A stretch of DNA of 13,058 nt from Monoraphidium neglectum (GCF_000611645.1 NW_014013435.1:1-13058); one strand, 5' to 3'; counted from the first letter of the stretch, positions 1 through 9,645 are shown. The notes: generated by a model from the sequence alone, not told the origin. Translations and numbers: made by a program.

Positions 1-128
1 CCAGCTACAGCGCGCCCAGCTACAGTGCGCCCAGCTACAGTGCGCCCAGCTCCTACAGCTCTTACAGTGCCCCCAGCTCTTACAGCGCCCCAAGCTCTTA
101 CAGCGCCCCCAGCTCTTACAGCGCCCCC
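1..128 (+). repeat. Tandem coding repeats encoding SYSAP / SSYSAP
   Basis: Three 15-bp units (ccagctacagYgcgc, 1-45) are followed by four 18-bp units (agctcttacagYgcccc plus a final c or a, 57-128). They encode Ser-Tyr-Ser-Ala-Pro linker repeats in exon 1 of the modular protein. The array probably continues upstream of the window. Near-identical units suggest recent slippage, so the linker length may vary between alleles. Confidence 0.9.
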
Positions 129-3100
129 AAGGGCCAGTACGATGACGTCATTGAGGCGCTCAAGCGCAGTCCCCTGATGCTGGAGGTCTCGCCCAACACC
201 CGCGGCATCCAGGAGGCTTCCCGCCTGGTGAGTGGGCTGCGTCTCTTATGCGCGGCTGCAATCCGCTGTCACGTGTGTGGGTTAATCTCCCCCTGTATTC
301 TGCCGCTTGCAACGTTGGACTGTTGCAGGCGGATTGGCAGCAGCACAGCACATGCCACATAAAACTCGCCGCCTGCCACAGTGGGCATCCGCTGTACTGC
401 TGCTGGGTTCACGCTGCCAGCCGTCTCTTTATGTGTTGGTGTGCAACTCACAGCCCTTGCTGCCTCTCCGGTGCTCCCAAACGCAGTCTGAGGACCTGAT
501 CATCGGCGCCGCCGTGGTGCTGCTGCGCGAGCACGGCCTGTTTGATGCCAAGCAGATCCTGGCCCGCGACCTGTCCGTCCTGGTGCCCGCCGCCAAGACC
601 GCCCAGGCCAACTGGGCTAGGGAGGAGGCTGAGCGCCAGGCTGAGCTGGCTGAGGCTGAGGCCCGCGCTGCGGCCGAGGCCGCCGGCGAGGAGTACATCC
701 CCGGCACCGCCGCGGCTGCGTACTCTGCGCCCGAGCCCGCGTACTCGGCGCCCAGCTACAGCGCGCCCAGCTACGCTGCCCCCGCCCCCAGGGCGGCGCC
801 GGCCGCCGTCGGCCCGGTTGCCCGCGTGCTCGCGGCGATCAAGGACAGCCCCCTGATGCTGGAGCTGCCCGCCAACGCCCGCGGCCTCGACGCGGTCGCC
901 AAGCTGGACGACCCCATGATCAACGCGGCCTGCGTGCTGCTGATGCGCGTGGAGGGCATGTTCGATGCCAAGGAGATCCTGCGCAACGACGTCTCGGTGA
1001 GGATCTGGGGTTCCACCACTTGGGGGTTTGGGACGCCTTGTGCCCGTGAGTATGACGTTGATCCCCTGACCGATCGTATCCAGCTGCTGTCCGCCCTCTG
1101 AGCAGCACGCATCAACCTGGATGCGGGGGTTTGCATGTGCCGGCTCTGCTGCATCCGCAGTTTGGTGCACCGCCTGCTGCACTCTTGCGTTCACCATTTC
1201 TGACGAGATCTGAACTGCTTGCCTTCGTGCCCCCTCAGATCCTGCTGGATGTGGCCAAGGAGGTGGAGCGCATCGAGGCCGAGGAGGCCGCCGCCCGCGC
1301 TGCCGAGCTGGCCGAGGAGGAGGCCCGCCTGGCTGCCGAGGCCGCCGGCGAGGAGTACGTCCCCGGCTCCGCCACCGCGTCGTACTCGGCGCCCGCGGCG
1401 ACCGCCTACGAGCCCGCGTACGCCGCGGCCGCGGCCGTCGCGTCCGCGGTCGGCGAGACCGCGCGCGTGCTGGACGCCCTCAGGCGCAGCCCCCTCAGCC
1501 TGGATCTGCCCGCCAACGCCCGCGGCCTGTCCACCCTCTCTTCCCTGGTGAGTTCGCACTGCCAGGGTTCCTTTGCAGGCGCGTGCGGCGCGGCTCGCTT
1601 TTTAGGGCCAAACGGCACCCTTCCTGCCCCCTCTTTGCATCCCAGCCGCCGCTGCTCCGCCCCAGTCAAAACCCCGCTGGTGCCTTTCCCGCCCCAACTC
1701 GACGCGCCCCTGCCACCGCGTCCGGCCCTCACCAACTCCCCTGCTGCACACGCATCCTTCTCGTCCCTCTTTCCCCAGTCCGACGAGCTGATCATCGCCT
1801 CCACCGTGCTGCTGATGCGCGTGGAGGGCATGTTCGACGCCAAGGAGATGATCAGGGAGGACGCCTCGGTGAGCGGCGCCGCTGCGAAGGAAGTTTTTCG
1901 GGTGCTTTTTGCGGGCCGAGCAGCGGCCTGGTTGAAAGGGTTCAAGCGGAGGCACGTCAACGGGGCTCGCTCAGATTTTGAGCTGAAGTGGAGAAGTATC
2001 AGACGGGTGGGACTGTGCAGCAGGCACAGTCCAACGGGGCGGTAGTCCGAGTGTGGTGTTGGGAGGGGTTCCTGGGCTCATAATGGGAGTTGGCCCTGGT
2101 TTTGTGTGGGTTTGAACCCTTCTTGGTGTGTGGCTGGAGTCCGAGGAGCCTCAGGCTTGGCACTGTGCCTGCCGGGACCAGACGGTCTTGTTGCGACATT
2201 GAGGGGCCTCCACCCTCCCAAATAGGGGCTGCACCGCTGCTGCCCTGCCTGCCAGCTGGGCCCCTTTTTCTTATTGTGAGCTCTGGCCCCATGTCTTCCA
2301 GCCCGCCAAACGCCAAACCCCCCGCCCCTTCCGCCTCGCAACCTCGTTCATATCTGCCCCTCAGATCCTGATCGACGTGTCCAAGGAGGTTGAGCGCATC
2401 GAGGCCGAGGAGGCCGCCATCCGCGCCGCCGAGCTGGCTGAGGAGGAGGCCCGCCTGGCCGCCGAGGCCGCCGGCGAGGAGTACGTCCCCGGCTCCGCCG
2501 CCGCCGCGCCCGCGTACGCCGCGCCCGCGTACGCCGCGCCCAGCTACAGCGCGCCCAGCTACTCCGCCCCCGCCCCCAAGGCGGCGACCGGCGCGGAGGC
2601 GCGTGTGCTGGCTGCCATCAAGAGCAGCCCCCTGATGCTGGAGCTCGGCCCGGGTGCGCCCGGCGTGGCGGCGCTGGCCAAGCTGGACGACGCCATGATC
2701 AACGCGGCCTGCGTGCTGCTGATGCGCGTGGAGGGCTTTGGTGACGCCAAGGCCCTGATCCAGCAGGACGCCTCGGTGCGCAGCCGGCTGGGGGTTTCGA
2801 AGTTGCTCTGCTCGCTTCAGCTCACAGGGTCGTGCGGGGTGGCGCCGCCGGCTGCCATCGGGCTCGTGCAGCCGCGCCCGCTCTACACAGGAGCGCTTTG
2901 CAGCTCCCTGGTTGCCCTCATTGCCCTCTTTGCCTCCCCTGCTACTTGCAGGCTGCATTCGCTCTTGTAGTCTGTTCCGCCGCGCGGGCGCCCGCTGTCC
3001 CTGAACACACCTCACCCGTCCCTCCCGCCTGCAACCTGGTTTGCATCTACCCCCCAGATCCTGATCGACGTGGCCAAGGAGGTTGAGCGCATCGAGGCCG

Positions 3101-4456
3101 AGGAGGCCGCCGAGCGCGCCGCCGAGCTCCGCGCCGCCGCCGAGGCCGAGGCCGCCGAGGCCGGCGCCGCGCTCGCCGCGGAGACGCAGTACTCTGCCAC
3201 GCCCGCCTACAGCGCCCCCGCCCGCGCGGCCCCGGCCATCGGGGACGAGGCTCGCGTGATCGACGCGATCAAGCGCAGCCCCCTGATGCTGGAGCTCGCC
3301 CCCGGCGCGCGCGGCCTCAAGGCCGTGTCGTCGCTCGACGATGCGTTGATCGTCGCGTCGTGCGTGCTGCTGATGCGTGTGGAGGGCCTCTTTGACGCAA
3401 AGGAGCTGGTCAGGAGCGACGCCTCGGTGAGTGAGGCCGCCGCCGCTTTGCTGTGTGCACTGCTCTGCTTCCGAGGCACGCCGCGCAGGATTGCTCTGGC
3501 GGGGCCTTTTGGGGCTGGGTGGGTGGCGGGCTGCGTCTTGGCGCGGGTGCCTTGCTCGCGCCTCCTCCAGCGCGGCGGCTGGCAAGGGCCGTGCAGCGGT
3601 GGACGCGCGTGATCGCCACAGCATGTCTCGAGACTGCGAACGCTGCAGCGTGGCGGGCCTCACCCCTCACATGCAGCTCCTCACCGGCCCCCTCACTCTC
3701 ATCCTGCTGCCCGCACCCCTCTGCTACTCCACCTCCCCCCAGATCCTGATCGACGTGTCGAAGGAGGTCGCCCGCATCGAGGCCGAGGAGGCCGCTGCCC
3801 GCGCCGCTGAGGAGGCTGCCGCCGCCGCCCTGGCCGAGGCCGAGGCCGCCGGCGAGGCCGTCAGCAGCGACGAGGACGTGGCGCACGTGGTGGACGCCAT
3901 CAAGCGCAGCCCCCTGATGATGGACGTCCCCAGCACCACCGCGGGCCTGGCTGCCGTCGCTGGACTGGTAAGCAGCACAACCCGCGTTCGATCCCCGCTT
4001 TGACCGCCGATTTGACCGCTGGGTTGCAGCCGGACTTGGGGAGAGCGGGCCCGTCGCTTTGGGGTCTGGGCGCCGCGGGTGGCTAGGGGCAAGGGGCGGC
4101 TTTGGGGGTGGCTGGGGGTGCGGCCGACGCGGCCGCTGCCTGTCGCACCGGCCCCCCCGCCCCCAGCCACCCCGCGTCGGCCGGCTTGAGTGATTGCCAA
4201 CAGGGCCTGATCCTTGGCGCGATCGCAGCACGATGACGACATCGTGGACGCCGTCCTGGTGGTGGTGCGTGAGCACGGCCTGCTGGACGCCAAGGACCTC
4301 ATCCGCCAGGACGCCTCCATCCTGCGGTCGGCCTTCACCACCGTCCTCGCCCAGCGCGAGGCCGAGGCCGCCGAGCGCCGCGCCGCCGAGGCCGCGGCCG
4401 AGGCGGAGGAGCGCGAGCTGCTGACAGTCGGGTCCAGCAACGGCCGCTACTACTGA
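1..4456 (+). CDS. Modular repeat protein: six helical 'SPLMLE/DAK' blocks with YSAP linkers (5' partial)
   Basis: I do not recognise this family and assign no function. Exons: <1-227, 487-996, 1239-1547, 1779-1868, 2365-2775, 3058-3426, 3743-3967, 4229-4456 (stop TGA 4454-4456). They give 788 visible residues; the start lies upstream of the window. All seven introns are phase 0. The protein alternates three elements: an Ala/Glu-rich helix opening ILIDVSKEVERIEAEEAA and ending GEEYVPG; a flexible linker of Tyr-Ser-Ala-Pro repeats; and a block of about 60 residues of the form VLxAIKxSPLMLEL..ARGL, LDDxxIxAACVLLMRVEG, DAKELIRxDAS. Six such blocks are visible (coding starts near 138, 817, 1453, 2596, 3244, 3877). 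The C-terminus is an Ala/Glu/Arg helix ending SSNGRYY. Regular charged/Ala helices suggest coiled coil and a structural or scaffolding role (inference). Splice sites are supported because every join restores the same module alignment. The donor of intron 5 (2776, GTGCGC) is atypical. Confidence 0.85.
1869..2364 (+). other. Intron 4 of the modular repeat gene (496 bases)
   Basis: This is the longest visible intron of this gene, with a GTGAGC donor and a CCCCTCAG acceptor, phase 0. I see no conserved RNA, coding module or mobile element inside it. Open reading stretches on either strand here lack family motifs and are treated as chance. Confidence 0.8.
3968..4228 (+). other. Intron 7 of the modular repeat gene, with fold-back sequence
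   Basis: Donor GTAAGC, acceptor GATCGCAG, phase 0. The intron joins 'AVAGL' to 'HDDDIVDAV', matching the SSL/SDELI join of the third block. It carries two long inverted repeats: 4105-4118 with 4160-4173 (14 perfect pairs) and 4121-4132 with 4172-4183 (12 perfect pairs). The pyrimidine tract before the acceptor is weak. Confidence 0.8.
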
Positions 4457-4498
4457 AGCGGCGGGCGCGGGCGCCCCTGATACCGCTGCGGTGATACG

Positions 4499-4552
4499 CG
4501 CGGTCGCGGTCGCGGTCGCGGTCGCGGTCGCGGTCGCGGTCGCGGTCGCGGT
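4499..4552 (+). repeat. (CGCGGT)9 hexanucleotide microsatellite
   Basis: Nine perfect copies of CGCGGT begin 43 bases after the stop codon of the modular repeat gene, in its probable 3' UTR. Read on the minus strand they give an Arg-Asp dipeptide run, which is a by-product of the repeat and not evidence of a gene. Confidence 0.95.
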
Positions 4553-5094
4553 CACGCGCTGAGGAGGTGGGTTTTGCAGAGAAGAGAACCTCGCGTCTCG
4601 CGCTCCACATGCGGAGGCTGCGGCAGCGACGACCTTCCGGTCGGTTTTTTGGGGTGGTCAATTGCACCCAGAGCAGCAGTATGCGGGCGCCGCGAGGGAT
4701 GACAGCCTATGGTGTCATTGGAGTGGCTGGGTGGTTCGGGATGGCGACGTCTGATGGATGTATTGAACACACACACCTATACACCACCTCAGGTGCAATC
4801 TAGAGCAACCAGCCACCCCACTCTCTCTCTCCTTTCCGTCTTGTTTCGGGACTTGGAATGAACCTATTGGGGTTCATGCGATGCCGCCACATTTTGACCC
4901 CCGTGCGGCGGCATACGAGTCACCCTTAGTCGAGAACTTGAGGCGCCTATTCGGCAGCCCCGTTGAGCTCTGTGCCAATCAGCACATCGAGTTCCGGTCA
5001 CAACACTGCACCTGCCACACTGCACATATCAATCGTACAGCTTCCGTCTTTCCCCCTTTCTGCTTCTCTTTGGTGGTGTGTGAGAGTCGAAACG

Positions 5095-5099
5095 TGTAA
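5095..5099 (+). terminator. TGTAA polyadenylation signal, probably for gene 1
   Basis: TGTAA is the predominant polyadenylation signal of volvocalean and related green algae. This is the first copy I see after the gene 1 stop, which would make a 3' UTR of about 650 bases; long 3' UTRs are usual in these algae. Assignment to gene 1 is an inference. Confidence 0.5.
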
Positions 5100-5651
5100 A
5101 TGGTTAGAATTGCATCTACTGTGGACATGGGATGCGAGGGATGTCGCGCTTTGATGCTGGGGGTGGAGAAGGGCAGGCTGTGTTGGTGCCAGTGTGGCAT
5201 GCCTGGCGGTCCCAACGCAGGTGTGTCACAGGTCGTGGAGCTGGCACATGCATGCAGCGGGGCGGCCCTGAACTGCAGCACAGGCCACAGCCAGCGCTTG
5301 CAAGGTGGCGGATTGGCTGGCAGCACTGTAAAGTGTATCCCTGAGCAGAGGAAGTGCATTGCACAAGACGACTGCCACAGGCACCATGCTCATCCAAGGG
5401 CGAGGGGCGAAAAACAGCACCCACCGTCTGTGACTTGCATACCACAGTCAGAAGCGCGTAACGAACCTGCCTACTGTATGCTTGGCATGCAGACAAGCAT
5501 AGTGTGGGCATCGTAGCCCTACCGTATACATCTGCGGTGGATGCAGATGCAGAATTTGTCCAGTGGTCAGGTAGTGACAACTTGGGTGACCCTGGTGCAA
5601 CCACGCTGCTCTGACTCGGAACGCATCCGTCCAACGTGTTCAACAAAAAGT

Positions 5652-5657
5652 TATAAG
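5652..5657 (+). promoter_or_regulatory. Possible TATA-like element before the fusion gene
   Basis: TATAAG lies 42 bases before the ATG at 5699. If it is a TATA box the 5' UTR would be very short. The same bases include an in-frame TAA stop (5654-5656), which shows the reading frame cannot extend further upstream on an unspliced transcript. Confidence 0.25.
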
Positions 5658-5698
5658 CAAATCCTCTGTGCCTGAAGTCCGCGACGGCGCACACCGTT

Positions 5699-8600
5699 AT
5701 GGATCTCGAGAGCCTGCTCTCGAGTCTCCCAGACAATGTGAAGCGCAAAATCGAGGTTCTCTCCACGCCAAATGCTACACCGCCAGCGTCGCGACCCGAG
5801 GCCAGCACTGACGAATTGCTGCGCGCTGTTGGCGACGCGCCTGCCCTGGTCGCGCACGCAGCACGAGCGGCCCCTTCAGCAGCACTCGTTGCTGGTTCGT
5901 ATGGCACGTCGCCTCCACTCAGCATCACGCTGCCGCCTTTGCGGCAGGGGCGCGGCGCAGCTGTGCTGGATCGGGTCTTGGAGCCGTCTGCTGTGGCGGT
6001 GCGCCGCATTGCCGGGCCGCTGCGGATGCTGAAAATGGGTTAAACAAGGCGGCAGGCCGCCTGGCAGGCGGCAGGGACCCCATGCTGTCTACCATGGAAG
6101 GCGGTCACATGCATGCTGCAGCTGATGCGCGGCGACATGCGACCCCATGCCATGCAGCTTTCTCAAGCAGTCCCAGCCGACCAGGGCCGCGACCCCCGCA
6201 TCTCGCGATCTCATGTGATGCGTCCTTACCCACCAGGCTGCCGCCAAAGAGGCTGAGGGCTGGCTGCGGCGCCGCGGCAAGCCCGCCGGCATGGGCACGG
6301 CGCTGTCGGGCGGCCGGTGGGTCAGCGGCGGCGCGCGCGGCGACGTGAACGCCTGGGTGACGCCGGCTGAGCTGGCAGAGGGTGGCTGCTCCCTGCTGGC
6401 GGCCATCGTGGAAGACCTCACGCAGCAGCTGAGGAGCCAATTCGCCGCCCAAGGGTGCGTATGGTGTTATGGAGTTTATAGAAAGGGTGCGTATGGGTTT
6501 GCAGACGGGTGCTGACTGTACTCGGGTGACGGCAGGGGGTGGTTTCGGAGAGTTTGCACAGAGGGGGCCCCGAAGGGCAGACTGGCGCAGCAGCAAGACG
6601 GGGTGGCCGCGCGGCGGCCGTCAGCCGCGCTCATATGGTCTTCCAGGGCGGCCGCGGCAGCCTTCCGGCGCGACAGGAGCCCGCGCGGGGCCGCAAACCC
6701 CTGCGACCGGGGACCCCCTGCCCGTTGCCCGCCGCAGCTATGACGTAAGCGGGCGCGCGAGCTTCCAGCTGGCATGCTATCCGGGAGGAGGCGCGCGATA
6801 CGTGAGCTGCCATCTGTGGGTTGGTCTGGGGGCGCTGGTCGCTGGAATGGGGCCTCGGACGAGCCTTGAGCTTGGCAGCTTCAGAGCAGCTGCGTCAAAC
6901 AGCGGGCGGGCGGCTCGACCCTCAAAATTCGGGCCGTGCGCCGCCGACACGCGCAGCTGGCAGCGCCAGCCCCCGGGGCCCTGCCCGCCCTGCCACCCAC
7001 CGGTGGCCTGCGCACCCCTCCCCCTGCTCGCCCTATGCGTCGCGCAGGTGCGCCACGCGGACGCCTCTGGCAGCAGCCCAGGGCGCTGCATTACGGCCCT
7101 CCTCTACCTGAACCCCTCCGACTGGAACCCCCAGGTCGGTTTGGCTGCTTGATCCGTTTCAATGAATTCAAGCGTCATTTCGGTCACAAGCCGCAGCAGT
7201 GTCCTGGGGCCGTCAAGACGGCGCCATCGCAACAGTGTTCTGAGAAACACTCGCCGTTGCAGCGGCCCGCAGCGAGCGACCACCCGGCCCGCTGTCGAAC
7301 CGCGGCCCCCTCCCGCGCAGGCTGACGGCGGCCAGCTGGCGCTGTACAATTACTCATCCATGGACGGCCCCCAAGGGCTCGGGTTCCTATCCGGCGAGCC
7401 GGCAGTTGTCATCGCCCCGCTCGGCGGACGGCTGGTGGTGTTCGAATCCCACCTGGAGCACGAGGTTTTGCCAGCTCACCGGGAGCGGTACTCGGTGACG
7501 GCCTGGCTGTACCGCGGTGACGCGAGCGCGGGCGGCGGTGCCGGGCGGAGTGTTGGCGAGGACCCCGGCGGCAGCGGCTATAGCGAAGATGGCGGAGCAG
7601 ACGCGGCCGGCTGCGGGGGCGCCGCACAGGATGGGGTGGCCTGGCAATCGGCCCAGCGACCCTCGACGGCGGCGCCGCCACCACCGGCGGCAGTGAGGCA
7701 GGAGGGACTGGGCGCGGAGGAGGTGTGGCGGGGGCGCATCTTTGTGTCGATCCCTGCCTACCGCGATGCAGAGTGCGCCTGGACCCTCAAGGACCTTTTC
7801 TTGAAGGCAGACCACCCAGACCGCGTATTCGCGGGCGTCGCATGGCAGGTGAGCGGTGTGCAGGCGCGCTGTCACGGGTGCCGCGTGCGGGACAGCCGCG
7901 GCCGCCGCCGGGCGGCTGGCGCGTGGCAGAGTACGGCGTGCGACAAGCCTGGGGGGGGGGCTTGGGGTGCCGAGCACGACGCGCAGCTGGTTGCCGGCGC
8001 TGTGCGGGGCGGGGCGCGCACGGCCCGCGGGCGCCTTTGGGCTGTGCGGGGAGACGTCAACTCATCTAGTCGGCCGTGTGCACATGTGTGATTGCACGTC
8101 CTCATCAAGCACATCCTCATCAAGAATGATATTCACAGTTTCATATTGTGTCTTCGCCCCCACCTGTGGAAGGTGGTCCCAGGGGACGACGAGGACGCTC
8201 GCGCCGTCCGCATCGCCGGCGCCGCCGCCGCCGCGCGCTTCGCGCCGCAGTGCCGCTTCGCCCTGCTCGACGCGCGCCGCGCCGCGGGGCCCTGCGCGGC
8301 GCGCGCGGCGGCGGAGGCGCTGTGGCGGGGGGAGGAGTTCGTGCTACAGATCGACGCGCACATGCGGTGGGTGGACGCGCTCGGCGCGTTTCGACGTGCA
8401 CCCCACCCTCAGGGGCCCGCCGGCAGGCCGAGAATGGCTGCCTCCGCCTGCTCTTGTCGTCAAGCCACTGGTCAGCTGTTAACACACACCAGCTGACCTG
8501 CGGTTTTGGCAGGCAGCCCTTGTCAAGCTGCTCGCCTCTGGCGCGCTGATGGACGCACACCCAAGCGGGCCACCGGCCGCAGGCGCGCGTGCACCCCCCA

Positions 8601-9334
8601 CCCCAATCCGCAGGTTTGTGAGGGGCTGGGACGTGAAATGCATACAGCAGCTGCAGCGGGCAGAGGTGGCGTCTGCGGCCGGGCGGTGAGCAGGCGGCGT
8701 GCCCGCCAGAGTGTGTTTGGCGGGGTTGTCTCGCGCGGCGTGCGTTTCACGCGGCCGCCTGGCGCGTCTGAGGACCTGCATTCATGCTGCACGTTGTTTG
8801 CGCTCCACTTACTGCTTGGCTTCTTACAGAGGCCAAAAGCACTCCTGCTGCCCCTCCCTGTGCCCCTAAGTGCTCACCCCACGATCCGAATGCTGCCGTT
8901 GCCCAGAGCCGTCCTGAGCGCATATCCCCCGGGCTACGAGGGCGCCGGCGCGGCGGCGGCGGTCCCGGAGGACGCGCCTGCGACGGTCGTGGAGGCTTCC
9001 GGGTTCGATGCGGAAGGCATGCTGCGACTGAGGGGCAGGTGAGTGCCCGGCACCTTGCGTGAACAGAGCCGGGGCGGCTTGCCGCCCCGGCTGGCTTTGC
9101 GCCGCCTGGCCTGCAGAGCAGAGCAAAGTTAGGCGAGCTGGCTGGTGGCCGCAATGCCGCCCACTGCCCGAGCCGACCCAACCACTCCCATTGCCGCCAC
9201 CACCCCGTCCAGACCCTTGCACCCTCTTGAGAGGGTGCGCAGAGCACCAGCAGCAGCACCACCAGCAGCACTAGCAGCACTAGAAGCCACAGCAGCAGCG
9301 ACAGCAGAAGCAACAGACCCACCAGCAACAACTT

Positions 9335-9396
<62 letters not shown>

Positions 9397-9589
9397 CAAC
9401 CACTAGCAGCAACAGCAGCAGCAACAGCAGCAGGACCACCAGCGTCAGGACCACCAGCAACAGCAGCGACAGCACAATCACCAAAACCAGAACCAACACC
9501 AGAAGCAGCAACAGCACCAGCACCAGTATCAGGACCACCAGCAGCACCAGCAGCAGCAGCGCCAGAATCAAAGCAAGCAGCACCAGCAG

Positions 9590-9645
<56 letters not shown>

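Larger units (their letters stand above)
4457..5698. other. Region between genes 1 and 2: 3' UTR then upstream region of the fusion gene
   Basis: These 1242 bases hold no gene I can support. They contain the (CGCGGT)9 repeat, four short perfect inverted repeats (4858-4877, 4881-4914, 5477-5501, 5529-5549), a TGTAA at 5095-5099 and another at 5327-5331. An AT-rich TATAAG at 5652-5657 lies just upstream of the next start codon. Short open frames here (for example 4881-5099, plus strand) have no recognisable motifs. Confidence 0.7.

Noticed and set aside
1..130. CRISPR-like or transposon terminal repeats at the window start
   Set aside because: The units are in frame, contiguous without spacers, and encode the YSAP linker found elsewhere in the protein.
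307..1101. Unspliced open frame starting with ATG at 307
   Set aside because: The first 180 bases lie in an intron (228-486), and the frame continues past the exon 2 donor at 997 into unrelated sequence.
1999..3663. Long minus-strand open frame (554 codons) across gene 1
   Set aside because: It is antisense to conserved exons, runs through their introns, and its repeats are mirror images of the sense modules. High GC keeps antisense frames open.
1..4456. Rubisco-linker (EPYC1-type) identity for the repeat protein
   Set aside because: Only general resemblance (repeats with low-complexity linkers); I see no known Rubisco-binding motif, so no assignment was made.
3410..4555. Minus-strand frame with a Thr-Ala or Arg-Asp repeat run
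   Set aside because: The repetitive peptide is just the (CGCGGT)9 microsatellite read backward; the remainder is antisense to exons 6-8 of gene 1.
4881..5099. Small plus-strand ORF of 72 codons between genes 1 and 2
   Set aside because: No recognisable motif or splice context; it overlaps a hairpin and ends on the TGTAA signal, so chance is more likely.
8747..9595. Minus-strand frame with a long poly-leucine/valine stretch, resembling membrane segments
   Set aside because: It is the complement of the CAG/GCA repeat. The plus strand here encodes GT60 motifs on both sides.
9236..9645. Polyglutamine protein
   Set aside because: The CAG frame is broken by TAG codons near 9270 and 9279 and does not connect to the FWAAGFSFSR frame.
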